Numbered from the stretch's first letter, positions 30,589-40,401 are shown. The stretch: 64,000 bases of DNA from an uncultured Hyphomicrobiales bacterium (GCA_903828145.1 CAIKKY010000021.1:1-64000); one strand, 5' to 3'. The notes: generated by a model not told the origin, from the sequence alone. A program made the numbers and translations.

Positions 30589-31512
30589 TCAGGGGAGAGG
30601 CGAGATTTCCACGGTCACATGCCGTAATTCGTTGAGATGCGCGAGCCGCGCCCGATAGGTATCGGGCGGATCAGCGTAGCGACTGGTGATGGCAATAATC
30701 GCCCCATGCTGGCCCGGCCCCACCTGCCAGACATGAAGATCGACAATCTCGTCGCCCTCGCGGTTGAGCGCCTCGCGGATTGCGTCGGGAAGCGCCTCGT
30801 CGTCGGGCAGGTAATCCACCAGCACCGCCCCCGCATCGCGGATCAGGGCAATTGACCACTGCGCAATGATCAGCGCGCCGACGACCCCCATGATCGGGTC
30901 CAGCCAGGCCCAACCGAGAAAACTGCCCGCCACCAGCGCGAAAATCGCCAGCACCGAGGTCAGTGCATCGGTGATCACATGAAGATAGGCCGCCCGCAAA
31001 TTATGGTCGTGGCCGCCTGTGTGCCCGTGCCCCTCATGGGCGTGCCCCTGCTCGTGATGGTGCTCCTGATGATGGTCCGGCCCCTCCCTGAGGATCAGCG
31101 CCGACACGATGTTCACGGCAAGCCCGACAACGGCCACGATGATGGCTTCGCCAAAGCTGATCGTCACCGGCCTGTAGAGCCGCATCAGGCTTTCAAAGCC
31201 GATCAGCAGGGCGATGATCATCAACAGGACAGCGCTCGCAAAACCCGCGAGTTCACCCAGTTTGCCGGTCCCGAAGGTGAAGCGCGGATTATTCGCCTCG
31301 CGCCGGGCCACGGCATAGGCGAGCGCGGCGATTGCCATGGCGGCGGCGTGGGTCGACATGTGCCAGCCGTCGGCGGTCAGCGCCATCGAGTTGAACGCCG
31401 TACCGGCAGCGATTTCCGCCACCATCATCACGCTGGTCAAGCCAATTACCCAAAGCGTGGCGCGGGCATTGCGATCGTGCCGATCTCCTAAGAACACATG
31501 GGAGTGACTCAT
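30589..31512 (-). CDS. dmeF: CDF family Co(II)/Ni(II) efflux transporter DmeF
   Basis: A proton-coupled cation diffusion facilitator of about 307 residues from MSHSHVFLG (the upstream ATG at 31524 is less likely). It has six helices, with metal-site residues in helix 2 (LTADGWHMSTHA) and helix 5 (HVITDALTS). A His-rich loop (HHQEHHHEQGHAHEGHGH) lies between helices 4 and 5, and a cytoplasmic C-domain contains DLHVWQVGPGQ. The opening HVFLGDRHDRN and the HMSTH motif are specific to the DmeF branch. No DmeR-type regulator gene is adjacent. Confidence 0.9.
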   Translation of the reverse strand: MSHSHVFLGDRHDRNARATLWVIGLTSVMMVAEIAAGTAFNSMALTADGWHMSTHAAAMAIAALAYAVARREANNPRFTFGTGKLGELAGFASAVLLMIIALLIGFESLMRLYRPVTISFGEAIIVAVVGLAVNIVSALILREGPDHHQEHHHEQGHAHEGHGHTGGHDHNLRAAYLHVITDALTSVLAIFALVAGSFLGWAWLDPIMGVVGALIIAQWSIALIRDAGAVLVDYLPDDEALPDAIREALNREGDEIVDLHVWQVGPGQHGAIIAITSRYADPPDTYRARLAHLNELRHVTVEISPLP

Positions 31513-31579
31513 CGGCGGCCTCATAGAACCATCGTCTTTGCCTTGCTAACAAGGCTAACTGCACCCACACTGCGGCGAA

Positions 31580-32209
31580 ATGCTGCCTTCTGCCGATCTC
31601 ATCCGCAAAAATCTGCAGCTCATGCCTGTCCCCGGCGTGCCGGGGCTGCGGCTCTATCGCGCCCAGCCGGACAGTCGCCTGTCGCGGCTGATCGGTGCCG
31701 ATGCTGCGTCGCCCTACTGGGCCTATGCCTGGGGCGGCGGGCTGGCGCTCTGCGCCCATATCGCCGCCGAGCCGCGCTGCGTCACAGGGCTGCGCGTGCT
31801 CGATCTCGGGGCGGGTTCAGGGCTCGTCGGGCTCGTCGCGCTGCACAATGGCGCCGCCTCGGCTATTGCCGCCGATATCGATCCCTTCGCGCGGGCGGCC
31901 TGCGCCGCGAATGCTGCCGCCAATGCTCTGGTGCTCGAAGTGCTGGCAGACAATCTTCTGGCCGCCGGGGCCCCGCTGCCGCCGGTCGATCTGGTCCTTG
32001 TGGGCGACCTGTTCTACGAGCGCGCGCTCGTTGCGCCGCTCCTTGCCGCTCTCCGGCGCTTCAGCGACGCCGGGGCCGAAATCCTCATCGGCGATCCGTT
32101 CCGCGAAACCCTGCCCACGGCAGCCCTGCAGGCTGTCGCAAGCTACACGGTTGAGGATTTTGGCGGCGACAGTCGGGCCGCCGCCGTCTTCACGCTGAAG
32201 CGAAACTAG
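31580..32209 (+). CDS. class I SAM-dependent protein methyltransferase (ETFB-KMT/Nnt1-like)
   Basis: 209 residues. Motif I is VLDLGAGSGLVGLVA (about 72-86), the acidic loop is AADIDPFA, and the post-II motif is VGDLFYE, as in the METTL20-type lysine methyltransferases. Bacterial members methylate the beta subunit of electron-transfer flavoprotein. The N-terminus (SPYWAYAWGGGLAL) also fits that group. Target assignment is from the family, not proven. Divergent from dmeF. Confidence 0.8.
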   Translation: MLPSADLIRKNLQLMPVPGVPGLRLYRAQPDSRLSRLIGADAASPYWAYAWGGGLALCAHIAAEPRCVTGLRVLDLGAGSGLVGLVALHNGAASAIAADIDPFARAACAANAAANALVLEVLADNLLAAGAPLPPVDLVLVGDLFYERALVAPLLAALRRFSDAGAEILIGDPFRETLPTAALQAVASYTVEDFGGDSRAAAVFTLKRN

Positions 32210-32211
32210 GC

Positions 32212-32508
32212 TCAGTCGTCGTCGCCTTCGTCCTCGTCGTCGTCGTCGCCCCGGCGCATCAGCGCGCCAGCCGGCTGCACCATGTCGGCATCGGTGCAGG
32301 TGATCGTGCCGCTCACGCGCTCGCCGTTTGGCAACATCCACACGCCGTCCACTGGCGAGCCAACGCCATGGGCGGCGCAATGCTGCCAGATCAGCTCGGG
32401 GGTCAGTTGCGCGCGCACATCGGCGGCCAGCACCGGGCTCGTCGCCAGCACAGCAACACCGATGGCCAGCAGGACGGGCATACGAAGGCTTTTGTCACGC
32501 GTGATCAT
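32212..32508 (-). CDS. small secreted protein with an acidic tail, unknown function
   Basis: 98 residues from MITRDKSLR; the start has AAGGAG nine bases upstream. A signal peptide (hydrophobic LLAIGVAVLATSP, cleavage after VLA) exports a mature domain with two cysteines (CAAHG, TCTDAD). The C-terminus is the pure acidic tail DDDDEDEGDDD. I do not recognise the family. The acidic tail could bind divalent cations or be disordered. It converges with the methyltransferase gene with 2 bases between. Confidence 0.72.
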   Translation of the reverse strand: MITRDKSLRMPVLLAIGVAVLATSPVLAADVRAQLTPELIWQHCAAHGVGSPVDGVWMLPNGERVSGTITCTDADMVQPAGALMRRGDDDDEDEGDDD

Positions 32509-32580
32509 GGGCTTTCTCCTTGGATTGACCAATGACCCCTTGTCGCACAAGCGCCTGACAGGAGCCTGAAGGGCCCCGCC

Positions 32581-33189
32581 TCAGGTGCAGCTCACCCGCA
32601 ACTCGGCAAAGCCCTCGCTATCGGCGGAAAACACCATCACCGTGCATTTTGTCCCGGCAATCAGCGCAAAGCTCGTTTCCGCGATCTCGCCCGCACCGAT
32701 GATGCTGGCGGAATCGCCGGTGATCATCCCGACCTTCACCACCACGGGCGATTGGCAGAGCGGATAGGTCGTGTCCGGCGTCGCCATGAAGCGCGTACCG
32801 ATGGGAATGCAATCGGTCGTGGGCAGATTGGGATCGACCGCTACAGGGGCCGCCTCGCCGACCACCGGCTCCGCCGCTCCCGCTGCGGGCGGCGGCGGCG
32901 TAGCGGCGAGGGCTGTGAGCTTCGCCTCAAGCGCCGCCACCTGGGCCCGCAGCGTGGCCAGCTCCTGGGTGGCCGCGTCGCCAAGCTCAGGCGCCTTGGC
33001 CTGATCCACCCGGTTCCCCAGGTCTTCGAAACCGGCCCGCACCGCCGCGATCGAAGTCGCGAGCGTATCGACGCGGCTGTTGGTTTCGATCTCAACCAGC
33101 GCCGCAACGATCAGCGCGATCAAAGCCACCCCGGTGGCGAGGAACGGGATGACGCGGCCAATCAGGCCCAGGCGGCGATGCGTTCGCAT
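32581..33189 (-). CDS. membrane-anchored protein with coiled coil, unknown function
   Basis: 202 residues. An N-terminal transmembrane helix (about 13-33) is followed by a heptad-type coiled coil (about 38-95) and a Pro/Ala linker (97-120). The extracytoplasmic C-terminal domain has three cysteines. No family recognised. The start overlaps the 3' end of the upstream L,D-transpeptidase gene by 28 bases, so it belongs to that operon and probably acts in the envelope. Confidence 0.72.
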   Translation of the reverse strand: MRTHRRLGLIGRVIPFLATGVALIALIVAALVEIETNSRVDTLATSIAAVRAGFEDLGNRVDQAKAPELGDAATQELATLRAQVAALEAKLTALAATPPPPAAGAAEPVVGEAAPVAVDPNLPTTDCIPIGTRFMATPDTTYPLCQSPVVVKVGMITGDSASIIGAGEIAETSFALIAGTKCTVMVFSADSEGFAELRVSCT

Positions 33190-33809
33190 TCAGTCGTCTC
33201 CACATCCAGATCAAATACATAAGCGCCCCCCAGCGCGCCGACGAGGGGCGGCCGACCAGTCGCCGCAAAGCGCCGTTCCCCCTCGGCAAGGCTCTGCCAG
33301 AAGGGCGTGAGCCCGCTCACCTCTGCGGTAAACCGGAAGGGCAGCGCATGCACGGCAATTTCGGCCTGTCCCGCATCGAGCGCCGCCGCCACCAGCCCAT
33401 AAACTTCCTCGATGGCGGCATCGCCAAGCGCGAAACACCCCACCGATCTGGCCCCGCCGTGGATCATCAGCGCCGAACCCGTCCATCCCGCCTGCCGGTC
33501 ATGCGCATTGGGGAAGCCAAGATTGATCCCGAGGTGGAATGCCGATTTCGGGTTCAGATGCCGCGCGTTGATCCGGTAGAAGCCCTCAGGCGCCTGCCCG
33601 TCGCCTTCGCGCAGTTTCGGCCCCGGCCCGCCCGAGAGCGCCAGCACCGGATAGGCCTTGAGCAGCGTGAACCGGCCCGAGCCCTGCGCGGCCCACACTT
33701 CCACCAGCCGTTCCGCCTTTAGCGTCTTAAGATGCACCGGCAACCCGAGGGGCAGCTCGAGCGACCGAAGCCGCGTGGTCAGCCCCGGCGGCAGCGCAGG
33801 CGCGGTCAC
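33162..33809 (-). CDS. YafK-type L,D-transpeptidase domain protein
   Basis: A 215-residue YkuD-superfamily protein. The catalytic segment LMIHGGARSVGCFAL supplies the His and Cys, and GDGQAPEGFYRI and LGFPNAHD are typical of the YafK/DpaA branch. That branch includes enzymes that detach lipoproteins from peptidoglycan. No signal peptide or lipobox is evident, which is odd for a peptidoglycan enzyme; a longer N-terminus is blocked by the overlap with the upstream paralogue. It overlaps that gene's stop by 4 bases. Confidence 0.85.
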   Translation of the reverse strand: MTAPALPPGLTTRLRSLELPLGLPVHLKTLKAERLVEVWAAQGSGRFTLLKAYPVLALSGGPGPKLREGDGQAPEGFYRINARHLNPKSAFHLGINLGFPNAHDRQAGWTGSALMIHGGARSVGCFALGDAAIEEVYGLVAAALDAGQAEIAVHALPFRFTAEVSGLTPFWQSLAEGERRFAATGRPPLVGALGGAYVFDLDVETTECERIAAWA

Positions 33810-34843
33810 CCGCGATTCGGGCGCGGCGCCGGCACCACAGGGTCGATGCTCGGGTCAATTTCGCCGCCGCCAATGCCCCCGAGCAGCCCGCCAAAGAACC
33901 CGCTGATCGTCTCGCCACGCACCTTGGCCGCCGCTTGCGCCGCCGCCAGCTTTTCAGCCTCGGTGGCCGCTTGCGCCGCCCGTTTGTCGAGTCGCAGCGC
34001 CGCCTCGGCAATCAGCACCGCATCCGCCGCCGCCTTGGCCGCGAGATCGGGCGAGAGGCTCGCCACCGCCTGCGGGCAGCGGCCCTTGGCGTCGAGCACC
34101 ATGCCCTCGGGCACGTCGATAACATAACGGCCTTCGCACACGTCCCAATTGGTTGGTGCCTTCGACAGTTCAAACCGGTCATAGGCCGGCTTGATCGATT
34201 GCCAGAAATCGATATTCGGGTCTTTCGCGACTTTCGAGAGATTGGCCACCGTCATGCGGAACGGGAAAATCTGGAGCTGAAAGCTCTTGTTGCCGCCAAT
34301 AAAGGTCTCGCGCGCCATGGCGTAGATTTCGGCAATCGATGCGTCGGTCATGGAATAGCACCCCCGCGACGAGCAATCGCCATGCACCATCAGGTTGGAG
34401 CCGGTCCGGCCATGGGCGCGGTCGAACTTGTTCGGAAAGCCGGTGTTGAACGCGAGGTAATAGTTCGAATTCGGGTTCATGAGCCCGGGCGTGATCGAAT
34501 AGATGCCCTCGGGCGACTGCCGGTCTCCTTCAACCACCTTGGGGCCAAGGCCGCCGGACCAGGCGCAGATCTCATAGGTCTTGAACAGCTTGAATTCGCC
34601 GTTTTTTGACTGCTTCCAGATTTCGAGTTCAGACGATTGCTTGAAAATGCGCACGAGCATCGGCGCGCCGGGCTCCGACCCGATGGCGACCAGCCGCGAT
34701 TTGGCCTCCGCCGATAGCGGGGCATTAGCCTTGGCATTGCTCGGTTGAAAGCTGCTGCAGGCCGAGAGCACAGCCAGAAGGCCGCACATCGCCAGCATTG
34801 CCAAAATCACGCGCCCAAGTCTCATCAAGGTACTGGCCCCCAT
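33806..34843 (-). CDS. YafK-type L,D-transpeptidase lipoprotein
   Basis: 345 residues. An N-terminal lipoprotein signal ends in the lipobox LSAC (Cys near 29). The catalytic domain carries LMVHGDCSSRGCYSM, with GDRQSPEGIYSI and TGFPNKFDRAHG upstream. The C-terminus is Ala-rich with a low-complexity Gly/Pro end. It is the paralogue and operon partner of the gene at 33162. Its likely role is peptidoglycan editing or release/attachment of envelope proteins; the direction of the reaction cannot be told from sequence. Confidence 0.88.
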   Translation of the reverse strand: MGASTLMRLGRVILAMLAMCGLLAVLSACSSFQPSNAKANAPLSAEAKSRLVAIGSEPGAPMLVRIFKQSSELEIWKQSKNGEFKLFKTYEICAWSGGLGPKVVEGDRQSPEGIYSITPGLMNPNSNYYLAFNTGFPNKFDRAHGRTGSNLMVHGDCSSRGCYSMTDASIAEIYAMARETFIGGNKSFQLQIFPFRMTVANLSKVAKDPNIDFWQSIKPAYDRFELSKAPTNWDVCEGRYVIDVPEGMVLDAKGRCPQAVASLSPDLAAKAAADAVLIAEAALRLDKRAAQAATEAEKLAAAQAAAKVRGETISGFFGGLLGGIGGGEIDPSIDPVVPAPRPNRG

Positions 34844-34905
34844 TCGGCCTTGTCTATGTCATCCCCCGGCTTATCAGCCCCACCGGGTTATCAACCGGTA
34901 ACTGC

Positions 34906-35877
<972 letters not shown>

Positions 35878-35964
35878 CCGGCTGATAATCTTTGCGCGTC
35901 AGTCGCGCCCGAAAGTGGCCGGAAAGTGGCGCGCCGACCCCCCGGAAGTCAAGTCGGTGGCGCC

Positions 35965-36879
35965 CTAGTCCCCGTCCATCATGGGATGATGCGTTTGCAC
36001 AAGGGCTCTTAGCCGCTCATCGAGCACATGCGTATAAATTTGCGTCGTTGCAATGTCAGCATGCCCAAGCAGCGTCTGCACAACCCGAAGGTCGGCCCCA
36101 CCGGCGAGAATGTGGCTCGCAAAGGCGTGGCGCAGCACATGCGGAGAGATTCGGTCGGCGGTGATGGACTCCCGCGCCGCCAGAGCTTTTAGCGCGCGCG
36201 CAAACACCTGTCGGCTCAGGTGCCCGTCCTCGCCATGGGCCGGAAACAGCCAGGGTCCGGGCGGCAGGGTTTTGAGATAGGCAATCACCGCATCGCGCGC
36301 CCGGTCCGTGAGGGGCAGCACCCGATCCTTGCTGCCTTTCCCCCGCACCGTCAGAAAATTCGCGTCGCGCAGCACAGATACCCGCTTCAACCCCACCAGT
36401 TCCGAAACACGCATCCCGGTGGCATAGGCAAGTTCGAGCGCCACATGGAGCCGCACCGCCATGCGCCGCTTCGCCGCGCTTACGGCCTCGTCCTGCGCCT
36501 CGGATTCGGCCCGAAAGAGCAGCGCGTCCACTTCGGCAATGCTGAGGATTTTCGGCAGCGCCCGCCGCGTGCGCGGCGAAGCGACGATCCGCGTCGGATC
36601 ATCCTCGCGCAGCGCATCGCCAGCCAGAAACTTGTGGAACTGCCGCACCGCCGAGAGCTTCCGCGCCGCGCTCGACGCCTTCAGCCCCTCTGCGTTCAGC
36701 CGATCGAGAAAGCCGGTGACCTCGGTGCTCGATGCGGTGCGGGCCGCCAGGCCCCGGCTGGCGAGATAGGCGACATAGGCCTCCAGATCGCCGCGATAGC
36801 TGGTGATCGTGTTGCGGGCTGCGCCGCGCTCGGCGCTCAGCATTTCGAGAAAACTGTCGATGAGCGGCAGATCGCTCAT
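35965..36879 (-). CDS. xerD: site-specific tyrosine recombinase XerD
   Basis: With XerC it resolves chromosome dimers at dif. The 304 residues have an N-terminal SAM-like core-binding domain (1-85). The catalytic domain has all active-site residues: Arg157 (TGMRVSEL), Lys181/184 region (KGSKDR), His247 and Arg250 (HVLRHAFASH), His273 (LLGHADI) and Tyr282. Its start overlaps the stop of the upstream small membrane-protein gene by 4 bases. Context (accA, aroKB) is the normal chromosomal one, so it is not a phage integrase. Confidence 0.95.
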   Translation of the reverse strand: MSDLPLIDSFLEMLSAERGAARNTITSYRGDLEAYVAYLASRGLAARTASSTEVTGFLDRLNAEGLKASSAARKLSAVRQFHKFLAGDALREDDPTRIVASPRTRRALPKILSIAEVDALLFRAESEAQDEAVSAAKRRMAVRLHVALELAYATGMRVSELVGLKRVSVLRDANFLTVRGKGSKDRVLPLTDRARDAVIAYLKTLPPGPWLFPAHGEDGHLSRQVFARALKALAARESITADRISPHVLRHAFASHILAGGADLRVVQTLLGHADIATTQIYTHVLDERLRALVQTHHPMMDGD

Positions 36880-37199
36880 TCCACGCCGGGGCTCAGGGTC
36901 TTGACCGCCTCAGGCGCAGTCTCAGCGGGGGCGGAAGGCGCAGGCGCAACGGCAGGGTCAGCCGCCACAGGCTCGACCGCCACTGGTTCCGTCGCGGCTG
37001 GGGCTACCGCCCGAGTGGTGTTGATTTCGCGCTTCACCACCGGGGTGCGATCCGGCGTATTCAACAGAGCGCGCGCCGGAATGCGCAGCGTCACCTCATG
37101 CTCTTTCGGCTTCACGGCATTGATGAGCGCCACCATGCCGCCATAGCCGAGGCCGACGAGCACAAGCACAATGACGATGAGTCGGATCAGGGTGGGCAT
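36876..37199 (-). CDS. small membrane-anchored protein upstream of xerD, unknown function
   Basis: 107 residues from MPTLIRLIV. One N-terminal transmembrane helix (about 4-26) is followed by a short conserved-looking segment (KPKEHEVTLRIPARALL) and a Pro/Ala/Glu-rich, probably disordered tail. A conserved hypothetical divergent from aroK and coupled to xerD is common in Rhizobiales. The longer frame to 37340 has no coding character beyond this start. Confidence 0.72.
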   Translation of the reverse strand: MPTLIRLIVIVLVLVGLGYGGMVALINAVKPKEHEVTLRIPARALLNTPDRTPVVKREINTTRAVAPAATEPVAVEPVAADPAVAPAPSAPAETAPEAVKTLSPGVE

Positions 37200-37387
37200 G
37201 GGGTCCGGGATTTTGAAAATCAGCTGCGCAAACTTGGGCTGTTTCGCCAAGCCGATCAAGGGCGCAGTCGCGCGCACCGCCCCCAAACCGCAGATTTCCG
37301 CCTGAGGGCTCGCCCGCGCGCGTTGAGATGGCATTGACACCCCTCATCGCCTGCGCTTCAACCGCACGGCATTGATCGGGGGGTTTC

Positions 37388-37987
37388 ATGGTTCGGCAAG
37401 ATGCCGTCCGCGACGAGCTGTTGGCGCTGTTGGGCGCGCGCCCCATTGTGCTCGTCGGCATGATGGGCGCGGGCAAGACCACCGTGGGCCGTCGCCTCGC
37501 TGCCCGCCTCGACCGCGCCTTTCTCGATAGCGACGAGGAAGTTGAAAAAGCCGCCGGCATGACGATTGAAGAAATCTTCAAAGCCCATGGCGAAGCCGAT
37601 TTCCGCACCGGGGAAGCCCGCGTCATTGCCCGCCTCCTGAAAGAACCCGATATCGTGCTGGGCACGGGCGGCGGCGCGTTCATGAACCCCGAAACGCGCG
37701 CGGCCATCCGCGAGGCGGGGATTTCGATCTGGATCAAGGCCGATTTCGAGCTGCTGTTTCAGCGCGTCTCGCGCCGCTCCAACCGACCGCTGCTCAAAAC
37801 CGCCAACCCGCGTGAAACGCTGCAGAAGCTGATCGACGCGCGCTACCCCACCTATGCCGAAGCCGATGTGACGGTCACCTCCAGCGATGTCCCGCAGGAT
37901 CAGGTGGCCGGTGAACTGATGGATGCCCTGCTGGCCCATTTGCGGGCCTCCCAACCGGAATTGACCCATGTCCAGCGCCCCGTCTGA
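37388..37987 (+). CDS. aroK: shikimate kinase
   Basis: Phosphorylates shikimate at O3 in aromatic amino-acid synthesis. The 199 residues include the P-loop GMMGAGKTTVG (about 24-34), the shikimate-binding DSD (about 48-50), the Arg of the FRTGEARVI helix, the GGG motif (LGTGGGAF) and the lid Arg region RPLL. Its end overlaps aroB by 20 bases, so the two are translationally coupled. Confidence 0.96.
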   Translation: MVRQDAVRDELLALLGARPIVLVGMMGAGKTTVGRRLAARLDRAFLDSDEEVEKAAGMTIEEIFKAHGEADFRTGEARVIARLLKEPDIVLGTGGGAFMNPETRAAIREAGISIWIKADFELLFQRVSRRSNRPLLKTANPRETLQKLIDARYPTYAEADVTVTSSDVPQDQVAGELMDALLAHLRASQPELTHVQRPV

Positions 37988-39101
37988 CCGCGCCGAACCG
38001 ATCCGGGTCGCCGTGCCCCTCCCCGGGCGTGAATACGAAATCCTCATCGGCAGGGGCCTGCTCGATCGGGCCGGGGTACTTTTGGCCGAGCGCTTTCCCG
38101 GCCGGCGTTTCGGCATTGTCACCGATACCGAAGTGGCGCGGGCGCAGTTGCCGCGCCTTACCGCCAGCCTCGACGCGGCGGGCCTCAGCCATTCGGCGCT
38201 CGTTCTGCCCCATGGCGAGAAAACCAAGAGTTTCGAGAGGCTCACTGAGGTGGTTGAAGGCCTCCTCGCGGCGCGCCTCGAACGCGGCGATCTGGTCATT
38301 GCGCTTGGCGGCGGCGTCATCGGCGATCTGGCCGGGTTCGCGGCCTCGATCACCCGCCGCGGCATGCGCTTTGTGCAGATGCCCACCTCGCTGCTTGCGC
38401 AGGTCGATAGTTCGGTGGGCGGCAAGACCGGCATCAACTCACCGCAGGGCAAGAACCTGATCGGCGCCTTCCATCAGCCGAGCCTCGTGCTCGCGGATCT
38501 CGACGCGCTCGATACGCTGCCCCCGCGCGAATTCGCCGCCGGCTATGCCGAGGTGGCCAAATATGGCCTCATTGATGACGCGCCCTTCTTCTTCTGGCTC
38601 GAAGAGCATCGGCGCGAGATTTTCGACGGCGGCCCCGCCCGCGCCGAAGCAATTGCCCGCGCCTGCGCCGCCAAGACCCGTTTCGTCCTGGAAGACGAAA
38701 TGGAAACCGGCGTGCGCGCCCTGCTCAACCTCGGCCACACCTTCGGCCACGCGCTTGAAAGAGCGACCGGCTACTCGTCCCGCCTGCTCCATGGCGAAGG
38801 CGTCGCCATCGGCATGGTGCTGGCGCACGGCTTCTCCGCCCGCCTGGGCCTCGCGCCCAGCCAGGACACGAGCCGCGTCGAAGCCCATCTGCGGGGCGCC
38901 GGCCTGCCCACCCGGCTTGCCGATATCCCCGGCGACCTGCCGCCCACCGCCGTGCTGATGGACGCCATCGCGCAGGACAAAAAAGTCGTGCGCGGCGCGC
39001 TCACCTTCATCCTCACGCGCGGCATTGGCCAAAGCTTCATCGAGAAAAACGTCGACGCGGCGGCAGTACACCAGTTCATCGACGACATGCGCCAGGCCTG
39101 A
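37968..39101 (+). CDS. aroB: 3-dehydroquinate synthase
   Basis: Converts DAHP to 3-dehydroquinate using NAD and a divalent metal. The 377 residues have the NAD-binding LVIALGGGVIGDLAGFAA, the QMPTSLLAQVDSSVGGKTGIN signature, and zinc ligands in LNLGHTFGHALE. Second gene of aroKB. Confidence 0.97.
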   Translation: MSSAPSDRAEPIRVAVPLPGREYEILIGRGLLDRAGVLLAERFPGRRFGIVTDTEVARAQLPRLTASLDAAGLSHSALVLPHGEKTKSFERLTEVVEGLLAARLERGDLVIALGGGVIGDLAGFAASITRRGMRFVQMPTSLLAQVDSSVGGKTGINSPQGKNLIGAFHQPSLVLADLDALDTLPPREFAAGYAEVAKYGLIDDAPFFFWLEEHRREIFDGGPARAEAIARACAAKTRFVLEDEMETGVRALLNLGHTFGHALERATGYSSRLLHGEGVAIGMVLAHGFSARLGLAPSQDTSRVEAHLRGAGLPTRLADIPGDLPPTAVLMDAIAQDKKVVRGALTFILTRGIGQSFIEKNVDAAAVHQFIDDMRQA

Positions 39102-39111
39102 CGGCCCCAAG

Positions 39112-39486
39112 ATGGCGGCCCGGCTCAAGGAAATCGTCATTGATGCCGATCACCCCGCCCGCCTCGCCCGCTTCTGGGCGGCGGCCCTCGCGGGCTACGC
39201 CATCCGCCCCTATGACAGCGGCGAAATCGCCCGCCTCGCCGCTCTGGGCCTCACGCCCGAAACCGATCCGGTTGTGATGGTCGAAGGTCCGGGCCCCACG
39301 CTCTGCTTCCACAGACGCAAAGGCCCCCGCCCCTTCCGCAACCGCCTGCACTTCGATCTTTCCGCCGCCGACCCCGAACTCGAAATCGCCCGCCTCACGG
39401 CGCTCGGCGCAACGGTGTGGCGGCAGACCGAGACCTACACCACGCTCCGCGATCCCGAGGGCAACCCGTTTTGCGTGGTGGGGTAA
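39112..39486 (+). CDS. VOC family protein
   Basis: 124 residues from MAARLKEIVID. It has a glyoxalase-like single module with the helix ARLARFWAAALAGY, the central LHFDLSAADPELEIARL and the C-terminal strand LRDPEGNPFCVV. It resembles actinobacterial-type VOC proteins of unknown substrate. It begins 10 bases after aroB and may be read through from it. The AT-rich island begins right after its stop. Confidence 0.85.
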   Translation: MAARLKEIVIDADHPARLARFWAAALAGYAIRPYDSGEIARLAALGLTPETDPVVMVEGPGPTLCFHRRKGPRPFRNRLHFDLSAADPELEIARLTALGATVWRQTETYTTLRDPEGNPFCVVG

Positions 39487-39546
39487 GGAGACTATTTTCA
39501 GCGTTTTTAAATGCCATTTACACTCTTATTAATTGGAGGCCTCGCT

Positions 39547-40401
39547 ATGAAATTGGAAGCGATTTTACTTACCCTCGTTTGTTTTGCCCTCGCATATGTT
39601 CTTGTTTCACTTCACGATCACCTCGCTGAAATTACACTAATTGGTCCATCTATCCAGTTTTTAGGAAAATATATTGACGGTATTTTATCAATTATTGCTG
39701 TTTTAGTTGGCGTAGTAACAGCATCTCAGTCATTGCGTTCCTTAAAACAAGAAAGAGATTTGCAGGCAGCAAGAAGGTTTCAGACAGCCGCAAGTAATTT
39801 GAACTTCAAAAATGACGGATCAATGATCGGATCTATAATTTCTTTAACGAACTTGGCGTGTGAATTTCCAAAATTGTACTGTTCGACAGTTATTGATGTT
39901 CTAATCCACTGCATTAGTGAAAGTGATGTTGATTTAAAAATATCCAGAGTCGCAAGAACGGAATTACGCCCCAGCGCGCCAGCGAGTGCGTGGGCACTTG
40001 AAGGTTTGAGTACACTTCAGAAACGCTTAAAAAACTGGCCGGAAACAAGCGGAACTTCAGACGACCTACTTATTGTGACAAATGCATACTTTTGTAATAG
40101 AAAAATTATTAAATGTAGGCTTAATAAAATTGAGATGAATGCAATTTTAAAAAATACAGATTTCATGTCCTGTGAATTCAGAAATTCACGTCTAGAAATT
40201 ATCTGTGAATGGTCTGTAATTTTTATAGAATGCGATTTTTCAGACTCTCGTTTAAACATAAGGCACTATGAATCGGGCAGAAAAGACTTCGTAGGGGCGG
40301 TAAACTTTATAGGATGCAAAACCAAAGGAATGAAAATAAATGGCCTGTCATTCGAAGATTGGCGCGACAAAAATCTGGTGGGACGCGCTAGCGAAATATG
40401 A
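39547..40401 (+). CDS. membrane-anchored pentapeptide-repeat-like protein, AT-rich and probably acquired
   Basis: 284 residues from MKLEAILL; GGAGG sits seven bases before this ATG. Two N-terminal transmembrane helices (about 3-22 and 45-65) are followed by a short basic coiled coil (SLRSLKQERDLQAARRFQ). A region with the pattern RRFQTAASNL...STVIDVLIHCI follows, often seen before pentapeptide repeats. The C-terminal degenerate beta-helix has regularly spaced Cys/Phe/Leu (KCRLNKIEMNAILKNTDFMS, CEFRNSRL, CDFSDSRL). Base composition is strikingly AT-rich compared with both sides, indicating lateral transfer. No partner gene is adjacent, and its function is unknown. Confidence 0.75.
   Translation: MKLEAILLTLVCFALAYVLVSLHDHLAEITLIGPSIQFLGKYIDGILSIIAVLVGVVTASQSLRSLKQERDLQAARRFQTAASNLNFKNDGSMIGSIISLTNLACEFPKLYCSTVIDVLIHCISESDVDLKISRVARTELRPSAPASAWALEGLSTLQKRLKNWPETSGTSDDLLIVTNAYFCNRKIIKCRLNKIEMNAILKNTDFMSCEFRNSRLEIICEWSVIFIECDFSDSRLNIRHYESGRKDFVGAVNFIGCKTKGMKINGLSFEDWRDKNLVGRASEI

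Noticed and set aside
35965-36879. XerD as a possible phage or island integrase
   Set aside because: Length, motifs and the accA/aroKB context are those of the chromosomal dimer-resolution recombinase; no attachment repeats or cargo adjoin it.
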